DNA from: Pseudomonas entomophila L48 | GTDB lineage: Bacteria > Pseudomonadota > Gammaproteobacteria > Pseudomonadales > Pseudomonadaceae | DNA length: 64,000 nucleotides | Direction of reading: 5' to 3' | Assembly (NCBI RefSeq): GCF_000026105.1 | Contig: NC_008027.1 | Span: forward strand, 179,501 to 243,500 | Part shown: positions 16,139 through 24,606 of the stretch, piece after piece | Layout of the letters: every line of letters begins with the position of its first letter | Position numbering within the stretch: position 1 is the stretch's first letter | Position numbers and translations under genes: made by a program | The notes under the pieces: generated by a model | What the model was told of the DNA's origin: nothing | Seen by the model: the letters and a program-made list of their open reading frames with translations, nothing else | The model's database searches: none

Positions 16139-17812
16139 ATGAATGCCAAGACCCAACCCCATGAACTGCCCGAAGGTGCCTGCCTCACCGCCAAGGTGCC
16201 GGATCGCGACGAAGCCCTGCTGGGCGACGTGGTGGTCAACCCCTACCGCCTGGCGCCGTTGACCGCGATCATCCGCGACGGCGGTCGTGCCATCGCCAGT
16301 GCCCATGTGCGGGTGCTGGGCCGGGGCGAGCGCGGTGTCGACATCACCTATGACGTCTCCGACCGCTCACTGTGGACCTACGGGGGTATCCCGGTGTTCG
16401 GCCTCTATCCGGACCACGTCAACCAGATCGAGGTCAGCTACAAGCTCGACGGTAAGCGTGTCCGCCAGCGTTACGAGATCTACGCCCCGGCCGTGCGCCT
16501 GCCGGTGGTGGCGAAACAGACTGCGGCATTGCCCGAGGTGGAGCCGATCAAGGTCGCTCCCGGTTTCGAAAAGCGCCTGTACCTGTTCAACCACCTGCTG
16601 GCCGAAATCCCCGGTGGCCGTGCCTTCAAATGGAACGGCCTGGGTGGCGCCGCCGAGTGGGACTCGGTGGGCAACAACTGGATCGCCGACAGCAATGGCG
16701 ACGTGCGCTGGTACCTGGATATCGAGCAGATCCACGACGCCAATCGCCGCGACGGCCTGGGCGGTACCATGGGTTTCCACCAGACGCGCGACGGCAAGCT
16801 GATCTGGGGCCAGGGCCAGACGTATTCCAAGTACGACCTGCTTGGCCGGCAGGTGTGGCAACGCAGCCTGCCGGACAAGTTCGCCGACTTCTCCCATGAG
16901 ATCCGCGAGACGGTAAACGGCACCTACCTGCTGCGGGTGGGCACCAGTGACTACCGCCGCCCCGACGGCAAGCGCGTGCGCTCCATCCGCGACCACATCA
17001 TCGAGGTCAACGAAGCGGGTGACGTGCTGGACTTCTGGGACCTGAACCAGATCCTCGACCCGTATCGCGGCGAGCTGCTGGAGACCCTCGGCAAGGCGGC
17101 GGTCCAGCTGCCAGAGGGCGTGCAGAGACAGGACGAGCGTCTGGCCAACGAGCTGGCCGAAGGCAACCTGCCGTTCGGTGATACCCCCGGCGTCGGCACC
17201 GGGCGCAACTGGGCCCACGTCAATGCCATCGACTACGACGCCGATGACGACAGCATCATCGTTTCAGCTCGTCATCAGGGGGTGGTGAAGATCGGCCGCG
17301 ACAAGCAGGTGAAGTGGATCCTCGCCGCGCCGCAAGGTTGGCCGGCACGCCTGCAGGACAAGGTACTCAAACCGGCAGGCGAGGGCTTCGAGTGGTCCTG
17401 GACCCAGCACACCGCCTGGCTGACCGGGCGTGGCACGCTGAACGTGTTCGACAACGGGTGGGGGCGCGACTTCGGGCCTACGAAACTGACCGGCAACTAC
17501 AGCCGGGCGGTGGAATACCGGATCGACGAGGCCAAGGGCACGGTCGAGCAGGTGTGGCAGTACGGCAAGGAGCGCGGGGACGAGTGGTACAGCCCGATCA
17601 CCTCGGTGGTGGCATACCGGGCGGATACCGATACCCAGTTCATCTATTCGGCTTCGGTGAACTACCTGACGCCGGAAAAGCTGACCACCACCGTGCTCAA
17701 TGAAGTGCGTCGTGGTACCCAGGAGGTGGCGGTGGAGCTGAAAGTGCACAGTCGCCAGCCTGGCAGCGTGGGATACCGCGCGCTGGTGATCGACCTCGAC
17801 AAGGCGTTCTGA
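16139..17812 (+). CDS. astA: AstA: PAPS-independent arylsulfotransferase
   Basis: The 557-residue protein belongs to the arylsulfate sulfotransferase (ASST) beta-propeller family, which moves a sulfate group from one phenol to another through a sulfo-histidine. Residues matching those known from E. coli ASST are H253 (FSHEI), H360 and N362 (NWAHVNAIDYD), R378 with H379 (SARHQG) and H424 (WTQHTAWLTG), the last being the expected active histidine. Unlike the enteric periplasmic enzyme it has no signal peptide, and the start has a good AAGGA site, so it is probably cytoplasmic. It lies 17 bases after sftP in one operon, pairing uptake with desulfation of aryl sulfates. Confidence 0.88.
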   Translation: MNAKTQPHELPEGACLTAKVPDRDEALLGDVVVNPYRLAPLTAIIRDGGRAIASAHVRVLGRGERGVDITYDVSDRSLWTYGGIPVFGLYPDHVNQIEVSYKLDGKRVRQRYEIYAPAVRLPVVAKQTAALPEVEPIKVAPGFEKRLYLFNHLLAEIPGGRAFKWNGLGGAAEWDSVGNNWIADSNGDVRWYLDIEQIHDANRRDGLGGTMGFHQTRDGKLIWGQGQTYSKYDLLGRQVWQRSLPDKFADFSHEIRETVNGTYLLRVGTSDYRRPDGKRVRSIRDHIIEVNEAGDVLDFWDLNQILDPYRGELLETLGKAAVQLPEGVQRQDERLANELAEGNLPFGDTPGVGTGRNWAHVNAIDYDADDDSIIVSARHQGVVKIGRDKQVKWILAAPQGWPARLQDKVLKPAGEGFEWSWTQHTAWLTGRGTLNVFDNGWGRDFGPTKLTGNYSRAVEYRIDEAKGTVEQVWQYGKERGDEWYSPITSVVAYRADTDTQFIYSASVNYLTPEKLTTTVLNEVRRGTQEVAVELKVHSRQPGSVGYRALVIDLDKAF

Positions 17813-17856
17813 CTCAATCTTTCCTCCGACAGGTTATCGGCTAACCTGTACCGGCC

Positions 17857-17925
17857 TCTTCGCGGCTAAACCCGCTCCTACAGGTTCCCCGCCGATCCTG
17901 TAGGAGCGGGTTTGCCCGCGAAAGG
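17857..17925. repeat. Paired REP element (CCTCTTCGCGGCTAAACCCGCTCCTACAG type)
   Basis: This is the classical P. putida REP sequence: TCGCGGCTAAACCCGCTCCTA and its inverted partner TAGGAGCGGGTTTGCCCGCG are separated by a short spacer, just after astA. Confidence 0.9.
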
Positions 17926-18078
17926 GGCGACGCGAATTTCGGACAGGGTGTTCAACCATTCGTTCTTTTTTTCGAACAGCCTATTGTCCAACACCCCAAC
18001 CCCCGCTTAGCATTCCGTTTGAGATTTCAAACGCTCAGCACCCAGGCGTCGAACACCCTGGTGCACGAATTTCTGACG

Positions 18079-18104
18079 GCCGCCCCCTTTTGGGGGCGCC
18101 TTTT
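18079..18104 (+). terminator. Terminator-like GC hairpin 35 bases upstream of gabD
   Basis: GCCCCC TTTT GGGGGC followed by GCCTTTT forms a short, strong hairpin with a T run. It could stop transcription from the astA side, or act as an attenuator if gabD transcription starts above it. Confidence 0.55.
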
Positions 18105-18139
18105 CAACAATCAATAATTCGCAGTAAAGGGAAGCCGAC

Positions 18140-19582
18140 ATGCAGCTCAAAGACGCTCAGTTGTTCCGCCAGCAGGCCTTCATCAACGGTGAATGGCTGG
18201 ATGCGGACAGCGGTCAGACCATCAAGGTGACCAACCCGGCCACCGGCGACGTGATCGGCACCGTGCCGAAGATGGGCGCCGCCGAGACCCGCCGCGCCAT
18301 CGAGGCCGCCGACAAGGCCCTGCCGGCCTGGCGCGCACTGACTGCCAAAGAGCGTGCCGGCAAGCTGCGTCGCTGGTTCGAGCTGATGATCGAGCACCAG
18401 GACGACCTGGCCCGCCTGATGACCACCGAGCAAGGCAAGCCACTGGCCGAAGCCAAGGGCGAGATCGCCTACGCCGCCTCGTTCATCGAGTGGTTCGCCG
18501 AAGAAGCCAAGCGTGTGTACGGTGACGTCATCCCTGGCCACCAGCCCGACAAGCGCCTGATCGTCATCAAGCAGCCGATCGGTGTCACCGCCGCCATCAC
18601 CCCGTGGAACTTCCCGGCCGCGATGATCACCCGTAAAGCCGGCCCGGCCCTGGCCGCTGGTTGCACCATGGTGCTCAAGCCCGCTTCGCAGACACCTTAC
18701 TCCGCCCTGGCCCTGGTCGAGCTGGCTACCCGTGCCGGCATCCCGGCTGGTGTGCTGAGCGTGATCACTGGCAGCGCCGGCGAAGTCGGCAGCGAACTGA
18801 CCGGCAACTCCCTGGTACGCAAGCTGTCCTTCACCGGCTCGACCGAAATCGGTCGCCAGCTGATGGAAGAGTGCGCCAAGGACATCAAGAAGGTTTCCCT
18901 GGAGCTGGGCGGCAACGCGCCGTTCATCGTGTTCGACGACGCCGACCTGGACAAGGCGGTCGAGGGCGCGATCATCTCCAAGTACCGCAACAACGGCCAA
19001 ACCTGCGTCTGCGCCAACCGTATCTACGTGCAGGACGGTGTCTACGACGCGTTCGCCGAGAAGCTCAAGGCTGCGGTCGCCAAGCTGAAGATCGGTAACG
19101 GCCTGGAAGAAGGCACCACCACTGGCCCGCTGATCGACGGCAAGGCTGTCGCCAAGGTCCAGGAGCACATCGAGGACGCCGTTTCGAAAGGCGCCAAGGT
19201 GCTGTCCGGCGGCAAGATCATCGAAGGCAACTTCTTCGAGCCGACCATCCTGGTCGACGTACCGAAAACCGCTGCCGTGGCCAAGGAAGAGACTTTCGGC
19301 CCGCTGGCGCCGCTGTTCCGCTTCAAGGACGAGGCCGAAGTCATCGCCATGTCCAACGACACCGAGTTCGGCCTGGCCTCGTACTTCTACGCCCGTGACA
19401 TGAGCCGCGTGTTCCGCGTCGCCGAGGCCCTGGAGTACGGCATGGTCGGTATCAACACCGGCCTGATCTCCAACGAAGTCGCGCCGTTCGGTGGCATCAA
19501 GGCCTCGGGCCTGGGCCGTGAAGGTTCCAAGTACGGTATCGAGGACTACCTCGAGATCAAATACCTGTGCATCAGCGTCTGA
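18140..19582 (+). CDS. gabD: Succinate-semialdehyde dehydrogenase (NADP+)
   Basis: This 480-residue aldehyde dehydrogenase oxidises succinate semialdehyde to succinate, the last step of 4-aminobutyrate use. Visible marks are the NADP-binding FTGSTEIG (231-238), the general-base motif LELGGN with E255, and the active-site NGQTCVCANR with C289 as nucleophile; the second cysteine two residues later (C291) is typical of GabD and of redox switching. The length is normal for the family. GGAAGCCGAC precedes the ATG. gabT, the preceding step of the pathway, follows after 183 bases, with a hairpin between them. Confidence 0.96.
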   Translation: MQLKDAQLFRQQAFINGEWLDADSGQTIKVTNPATGDVIGTVPKMGAAETRRAIEAADKALPAWRALTAKERAGKLRRWFELMIEHQDDLARLMTTEQGKPLAEAKGEIAYAASFIEWFAEEAKRVYGDVIPGHQPDKRLIVIKQPIGVTAAITPWNFPAAMITRKAGPALAAGCTMVLKPASQTPYSALALVELATRAGIPAGVLSVITGSAGEVGSELTGNSLVRKLSFTGSTEIGRQLMEECAKDIKKVSLELGGNAPFIVFDDADLDKAVEGAIISKYRNNGQTCVCANRIYVQDGVYDAFAEKLKAAVAKLKIGNGLEEGTTTGPLIDGKAVAKVQEHIEDAVSKGAKVLSGGKIIEGNFFEPTILVDVPKTAAVAKEETFGPLAPLFRFKDEAEVIAMSNDTEFGLASYFYARDMSRVFRVAEALEYGMVGINTGLISNEVAPFGGIKASGLGREGSKYGIEDYLEIKYLCISV

Positions 19583-19607
19583 TCGCCAGGTAAACGGTTT
19601 TACCTCT

Positions 19608-19646
19608 GCCAGCGGGGCGCGAGAGCGACGTCTCGCTGGCCTTTTT
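19608..19646 (+). terminator. Hairpin with T run between gabD and gabT
   Basis: GCCAGCG (19608-19614) and CGCTGGC (19634-19640) pair, enclose a second inverted repeat (CGAGAGCGACGTCTCG) and are followed by CTTTTT. A smaller hairpin, AGGTAAACGGTTTTACCT, lies just before. It would reduce readthrough into gabT, implying a separate gabT promoter or deliberate attenuation. Confidence 0.65.
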
Positions 19647-19765
19647 GACATAGCGGTACCTGGTGGCCAGGGCAGGCGTGACAGTCGATCAACGAATACT
19701 GTGCACGTTTGCGTCCAGCCACCCCCGAATAAAAGCGCCGCAGAACCGGCGCAATTGAGGGCACT

Positions 19766-21043
19766 ATGAGCAAGACCAACGAATCCCTGATGCAACGCCG
19801 TGTCGCCGCCGTCCCACGTGGCGTCGGTCAAATTCACCCGATCTTCGTTGATACTGCGAAGAACTCGACGGTGATCGACGTTGAAGGCCGCGAACTGATC
19901 GACTTCGCCGGCGGCATCGCGGTACTGAACACCGGCCACCTGCACCCGAAAGTGGTCGCGGCTGTGCAAGAGCAGCTGACCAAGGTCAGCCACACCTGCT
20001 TCCAGGTGCTGGCCTATGAGCCGTACGTCGAGCTGTGCGAAAAGATCAACGCCCGTGTACCAGGCGACTTCGCCAAGAAGACCCTGCTGGTCACCACCGG
20101 CTCCGAAGCCGTTGAAAACGCCGTGAAGATCGCCCGTGCCGCCACTGGCCGTGCTGGCGTGATCGCCTTCACCGGCGGCTACCACGGCCGCACCATGATG
20201 ACCCTGGGCCTGACCGGTAAGGTCGTACCGTACTCCGCGGGCATGGGCCTGATGCCAGGTGGCATCTTCCGCGCCCTGTTCCCGAGCGAACTGCACGGTA
20301 TCAGCGTCGATGACGCCATCGCCTCGGTCGAGCGCATCTTCAAGAACGACGCCGAGCCGCGCGATATCGCCGCGATCATCCTTGAGCCAGTACAAGGCGA
20401 AGGCGGCTTCCTGCCAGCGCCGAAAGAACTGATGAAGCGCCTGCGCGCCCTGTGCGACCAGCACGGCATCCTGCTGATCGCCGACGAAGTGCAGACCGGC
20501 GCTGGCCGTACCGGCACCTTCTTCGCCATGGAGCAGATGGGCGTCGCGCCTGACCTGACCACCTTCGCCAAGTCCATCGCCGGCGGCTTCCCGCTGGCCG
20601 GTGTGTGCGGCAAGGCCGAGTACATGGACGCCATCGCCCCGGGCGGCCTGGGCGGCACCTATGCCGGTTCGCCGATCGCCTGCGCCGCGGCCCTGGCCGT
20701 GATCGAAGTGTTCGAGGAAGAGAAGCTGCTGGAGCGTAGCCAGGCTGTTGGCGAGCGTCTGACCGCTGGCCTCAAGCAGATCCAGGCCAAGCACCCGATC
20801 ATCGGCGACGTCCGTGGTCTGGGTTCGATGATCGCGGTGGAAGTCTTCGAGAAAGGCACCCACACCCCGAACGCCGCTGCCGTTGCACAGGTCGTGGCCA
20901 AGGCGCGCGACAAGGGCCTGATCCTGCTGTCCTGCGGTACCTACGGCAACGTCCTGCGCATCCTGGTGCCGCTGACCGCCGAAGACGCACTGCTGGACAA
21001 AGGCCTGGCAATCATCGAAGAGTGCTTCGCTGAGCTGGCCTGA
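19766..21043 (+). CDS. gabT: 4-aminobutyrate (5-aminovalerate) aminotransferase
   Basis: The 425-residue protein is a class III PLP aminotransferase. It has GSEAVENAVKIARAATGR (112-129) and FTGGYHGRT for phosphate binding, EPVQGEGGF (208-215), IADEVQTGAGRTG with the pyridine-binding aspartate, and the PLP lysine K269 in TFAKSIAGG. It transfers the amino group of GABA to 2-oxoglutarate, giving succinate semialdehyde for GabD; in pseudomonads the same pair also serves 5-aminovalerate from lysine breakdown. A strong terminator follows at 21062. Confidence 0.96.
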   Translation: MSKTNESLMQRRVAAVPRGVGQIHPIFVDTAKNSTVIDVEGRELIDFAGGIAVLNTGHLHPKVVAAVQEQLTKVSHTCFQVLAYEPYVELCEKINARVPGDFAKKTLLVTTGSEAVENAVKIARAATGRAGVIAFTGGYHGRTMMTLGLTGKVVPYSAGMGLMPGGIFRALFPSELHGISVDDAIASVERIFKNDAEPRDIAAIILEPVQGEGGFLPAPKELMKRLRALCDQHGILLIADEVQTGAGRTGTFFAMEQMGVAPDLTTFAKSIAGGFPLAGVCGKAEYMDAIAPGGLGGTYAGSPIACAAALAVIEVFEEEKLLERSQAVGERLTAGLKQIQAKHPIIGDVRGLGSMIAVEVFEKGTHTPNAAAVAQVVAKARDKGLILLSCGTYGNVLRILVPLTAEDALLDKGLAIIEECFAELA

Positions 21044-21061
21044 AAAATGTGACACGCTTCA

Positions 21062-21092
21062 GAAAAAAACCCGCCTAGGCGGGTTTTTTTTA
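21062..21092. terminator. Rho-independent terminator after gabT
   Basis: AAAAAAACCCGCC TAGGCGGGTTTTTTTT is a near-perfect hairpin with A and T tracts on both sides, so it may work in both directions. Confidence 0.92.
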
Positions 21093-21180
21093 TGCCGCTT
21101 GTGGGCATCAGGCGCTAAGGTTGTACGAGGATTCCGAGGAAGCTGCGAAGGAACGCGCGTCATTGCCTGGAGAAAAGCCC

Positions 21181-22518
21181 ATGAGCGCTGCCGATCCCGT
21201 CCCCCCTTGCGTGCTGATCGCCGAAGGCGACCCCTGGGTGCGTGACATGCTCCGAGAAATGCTGCTCAGCGTGCGCTGCGATGCCCGGCTGCAGGTCTGC
21301 GCCGATGGTTCCCAGGCGCTGAGTGCGTTGTCCGCCAAGCCTGACCTGATCATTGCGGCCCGTGAACTGTCCGGGCTCGATGGCCTCGACCTGCTGCGTA
21401 AAGTACGCGGCAAAGGCGGCCAGCCTGGCCTGCCGTTCATCCTCATGAGTGAGCGCACCGACAGTGCCAGTGTGCGCGAGGCGCTGCCGCTGCACCCCAC
21501 CGCCTACCTGAGCAAGCCGCTCGACCTGGACAACCTGCGCAAGCGCCTGGAAAACCTGCTGCTGGAGGTGGGCGAGCAGATCGCCTGCCCGGTGCCACCG
21601 CTGCAGCCCGGTGTCCAGCTGCCGGCCTTCCTGGAGCAACGTCGCGCCACGGCCGATGGCGGCCCCTTGTTCGCCGATGTGCAGGTGGCGATCAAGCGTG
21701 CCCTCAACCCCCAGGGTCTGAACCTGCGGGTGCTGGAGGAAGAGGTGCGTGATGACCCGCAGATCACCGGCGTGCTCATTGCCGCCGCGAACAGTGCCGC
21801 GCTGCACAGCGAGTCGCCGGTGCAGACCTTGCTGCAGGCTTTGAACAAGCTAGGCAGCACCCAGAGCATGAACCTTATCCTTGGCCTTACGCTCAAGCGC
21901 AGCGCGCGATTGAGTGACCCGTTGCTGGCCCGCTACGCCACGCATTACTGGAACCTTTCCCTGCACACCGCGGATTACGCCCGCACCCTGGCGCGCATGG
22001 TCGAGGTGGACGAGGGCCTTTGCTACTGCGCTGGTCTGTTGCATTGCCTGGGCGACCTGGCCGTCCTGCGTACCCTGCAGGAATGGCGCCTGGCCGGCGG
22101 CGAGCTGGACGAGGACCAGGTGGAGCTGTCGCTCAACGAATTTGGCGCGCCCTTCGGTTCGGCCCTGCGTACCCGCTGGCGCCTGCCACTCAACCTGCGT
22201 GAGCTGATCGCTTCGGTGTATCAGTTGGGGGGTGGTGTGTACTCGCGTGAGATCCTGGCCATGAACCTGGCCGGGCAATTGGCGCGGTTGCGGCCAAGCG
22301 AGGGGCTGGAGAAAGTCGCCAGCAGCAAGACGGCGCGGCTGCTCAAGCTCGGGTTGCCGGAACTGACGCGGCTGCGCAAGGTGGACCCGGAGGCGGTGGC
22401 GCGTGAGGAGGCCGAGCGCCAGGCGGCACAGGCCACCACCGACGAAGCGGAAGCAGCCTTGCTCGATCCGGCACTGGCAGAAACTCCACCCGAAGCGGAC
22501 GAGGAGCGTCAGGCTTGA
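21181..22518 (+). CDS. Degenerate receiver-HDOD domain signalling protein
   Basis: The protein has 445 residues. An N-terminal response-regulator receiver fold (about 8-130) keeps the acidic pocket (E15, D17), S90 and K112, but the phosphorylated aspartate is replaced by A60 (PDLIIAARELSGLDG). An HDOD domain follows (about 165-370), a relative of HD phosphohydrolases without the metal site, found in regulators of motility and stress in pseudomonads. The C-terminus is acidic and low in complexity. The start is ATG at 21181 with GGAGAA before it; a TTG at 21121 in the same frame lacks a good site. Its role is unknown, and its input is probably not phosphorylation. Confidence 0.8.
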   Translation: MSAADPVPPCVLIAEGDPWVRDMLREMLLSVRCDARLQVCADGSQALSALSAKPDLIIAARELSGLDGLDLLRKVRGKGGQPGLPFILMSERTDSASVREALPLHPTAYLSKPLDLDNLRKRLENLLLEVGEQIACPVPPLQPGVQLPAFLEQRRATADGGPLFADVQVAIKRALNPQGLNLRVLEEEVRDDPQITGVLIAAANSAALHSESPVQTLLQALNKLGSTQSMNLILGLTLKRSARLSDPLLARYATHYWNLSLHTADYARTLARMVEVDEGLCYCAGLLHCLGDLAVLRTLQEWRLAGGELDEDQVELSLNEFGAPFGSALRTRWRLPLNLRELIASVYQLGGGVYSREILAMNLAGQLARLRPSEGLEKVASSKTARLLKLGLPELTRLRKVDPEAVAREEAERQAAQATTDEAEAALLDPALAETPPEADEERQA

Positions 22519-22658
22519 TCTGACCATTGCTGTAGGCGACTCAGTCTTGGGATTGGTCCTACAGGCTTTGCAGACGGTTGTTCGTATCCAGGCAAGTCTC
22601 CCAGGCGTAGCTTTCCCTCCACTCCACCAACGGAATGGCAGGAAGGTTGCGGCTGAAG

Positions 22659-23438
22659 ATGAGTACGTACAGGCACCGTGGTCTGCGCTATCAGGTCTAT
22701 CGCTCCCAGGCGCGAATGCTCGCTCACGAAGCATTCTCCACCGGTGCCTGCTCGCCGGGTACAGAGCTTGATGCTGACAAGGTACGGTTCGAACCTATCG
22801 GGCATGGTGCTATTGAAGCCCTCCAGCTCTGGGGCAGGCAAACTCACCACTTTCCCTGGGAGGAGGTGCCACGTTGGACTGATCGAGATTTCAAGGGGCT
22901 CGACGTCTCGTTGTGGTCTGCCCGCGAGCTTTGCGGTCTCTGCTATGCCAGTCCTCGAAGGAGCAGCCACTGCATCAAGATCATTCTGCTGGAGGGTAAC
23001 CCAGGCCCGACGAATCCATTGAGGGGGCTGGTGGCATCGCTATCGCTGTTAGCTGTCATTGAGTACGCCAGAATGCTCAGGTGCTCGCAAATTGAAGTTC
23101 AGCAACCTGATCCGGGCGCTGAACCCTTGTATCTATCGCTTGGTTTCTCCCGTGACCCTGCTGGGCGTCTCGTAATGCCGGTAGGGGCGCTTACTCCACA
23201 AATCACTGTCCAGATATCAGAGGTGTCCATGCAATATCCGACAAGCTCGAGGAAGGCTGCATTGATCAAGCGATACACTGCCGAGGCCATCGCCCTGGCG
23301 GGTGGAATTACAGACCAGCAACGGCACATTCTTGAAGTTGCATTCAAGGAAGGTCGGGAAAAGGAGCCAGAGGGGATACTGGCCGGGCCACGTAGCGGTC
23401 CGATCGACTATGAGTGGAGTACCACCGCATCGAAGTGA
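22659..23438 (+). CDS. GNAT-like N-acetyltransferase domain protein, atypical composition
   Basis: The 259-residue product shows a GNAT-like core at about residues 85-165: GLDVSLWSARELCGLCYA, a helix SLSLLAVIEYARMLRCSQIEV and the typical end DPGAEPLYLSLGF. The last 70 residues (from MQYPTSSRKAALIKRY) look like a separate helical tail; an internal ATG at 23229 with AGAGGTG before it could start a short second product. Codons are visibly richer in A and T at the third position than in the genes on both sides, suggesting recent acquisition. The substrate is unknown, and the GNAT call is from pattern only. Confidence 0.55.
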   Translation: MSTYRHRGLRYQVYRSQARMLAHEAFSTGACSPGTELDADKVRFEPIGHGAIEALQLWGRQTHHFPWEEVPRWTDRDFKGLDVSLWSARELCGLCYASPRRSSHCIKIILLEGNPGPTNPLRGLVASLSLLAVIEYARMLRCSQIEVQQPDPGAEPLYLSLGFSRDPAGRLVMPVGALTPQITVQISEVSMQYPTSSRKAALIKRYTAEAIALAGGITDQQRHILEVAFKEGREKEPEGILAGPRSGPIDYEWSTTASK

Positions 23439-23477
23439 ACCGAGCTGCTTGCGGCGCGTGAACCGTGGGTAATCCGC

Positions 23478-24467
23478 TCAGCCTTTCACGATCTGGTTCT
23501 TGCCCTGGCGCTTGGCCCGATACATGGCTGCATCCGCTCGAGCGAACAGGCTGTCCAGCTTCTCGTCCTCATCGGTAAGCCCGGTCAGGCCTTGGCTCAC
23601 GGTCACGCCGTAGGTCTGCTGCTCATGGCTGAAACTCAGGCGCTGGATCTCCCGCTGCAGGCGCTCGGCGATCTGCTCGGCCATCTGTGCCGTGCAGCCG
23701 GGGAACACCGCCGCGAACTCTTCACCACCAATGCGCCCGAACTGGTCGCCACGCCGCAGCACGGCCTTGCCAGCGTCGGCGATGCGTTGCAGCACCTGGT
23801 CGCCTTCCTGGTGGCCGTAGCTGTCGTTGATCTGCTTGAAGTCGTCGATATCCAGTAACAGGAAGGCTAGCGGCGTGCCGTCCTCGCGGGCGCTGTCGAA
23901 GGCTTGTTGGGCGCAGTCGAAGAAGTGCCGGCGGTTGCTGCTCTGGGTCAATACATCAGTGGTGGCCAGGCGTTGCAGCTCGCCTTCCAGCCGCTTCTTC
24001 TCGGTGATGTCCTCGGCGATGCCCACGATGATCACTCGCTGGTCACCCTCGCGCTGTTGGTTGATGTAGCACTTGTCACTGATCCAGCGCACTTCACCTG
24101 CGGCATTGAGGATGCGGTACTCGCGGTCTTCCACGGTGCCCTTGACCAGCACCTGGGCCAGGCTGCGCTCGGCGTACTCGAGGTCGTCCGGGTAGATCGC
24201 GTCGCGCCACTCGTTGTAGTCGGCAAGCACCAGGCTGGCCGGGCGACCAAAAATGCGCTCGTAGGCGGGGCTGACGTAGAGCACCTGGCGCGTCTCCCAG
24301 TCGAACGCCCACAGCACCGCGTTGACGCTGTCGAGCAGGGAGCTGTACAGCTGCTCACGTTCGCTCAGACGCGCCACTTCGCCCTGTGCGTGGAGCAGGG
24401 CCAGCAGGGTCTGGGCGGCTTCGGGGCGGGGGGCGCCGGTGTGCGTGGGTGGGAGTTCTTTGGCCAT
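23478..24467 (-). CDS. PAS-domain diguanylate cyclase
   Basis: The protein has 329 residues, with a short coil-like N-terminus, one PAS fold with PAC motif (about residues 45-160, ending in IVGIAEDITEKKRLEGELQRLA) and a GGDEF domain (about 165-328). The active site is GGEEF and the inhibitory site RRGD lies five residues before it, so it should make cyclic di-GMP with product feedback. There is no membrane segment, so it is a soluble sensor. The ATG at 24467 was chosen over longer frames because the upstream part has no domain; the Shine-Dalgarno is weak. It lies downstream of desA on the same strand, 139 bases away. Confidence 0.88.
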   Translation of the reverse strand: MAKELPPTHTGAPRPEAAQTLLALLHAQGEVARLSEREQLYSSLLDSVNAVLWAFDWETRQVLYVSPAYERIFGRPASLVLADYNEWRDAIYPDDLEYAERSLAQVLVKGTVEDREYRILNAAGEVRWISDKCYINQQREGDQRVIIVGIAEDITEKKRLEGELQRLATTDVLTQSSNRRHFFDCAQQAFDSAREDGTPLAFLLLDIDDFKQINDSYGHQEGDQVLQRIADAGKAVLRRGDQFGRIGGEEFAAVFPGCTAQMAEQIAERLQREIQRLSFSHEQQTYGVTVSQGLTGLTDEDEKLDSLFARADAAMYRAKRQGKNQIVKG

Positions 24468-24606
24468 GAGCACGGAGCGGTTCTCGACGATAGGCGTGCG
24501 GCCACGGTCAGGCCCGCCACGCGGGCGATATGTCGAGTTTGAGCGGTGTGCGAAGGGTAAGTTCCGGTCGGCACGTTCCATTGCGGAACGTGCCGATCAA
24601 CGGCGG

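Larger units (their letters stand above)
17813..18139. other. 327-base intergenic region between astA and gabD
   Basis: It contains a REP pair (17857-17925), a nested imperfect inverted repeat at 17946-17996 (outer arms GGGTGTT and AACACCC, inner TTCG and CGAA around a T run) and a terminator-like hairpin at 18079-18104. The nested repeat could be an operator for gabD, but no regulator can be named. No coding frame is convincing. Confidence 0.5.

Noticed and set aside
18104..21055. Open frame of 983 codons on the minus strand across gabD and gabT
   Set aside because: It is the antisense shadow of two well-defined genes. The strong third-position C/G bias removes stop codons from the opposite frame. 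The protein has no recognisable domain.
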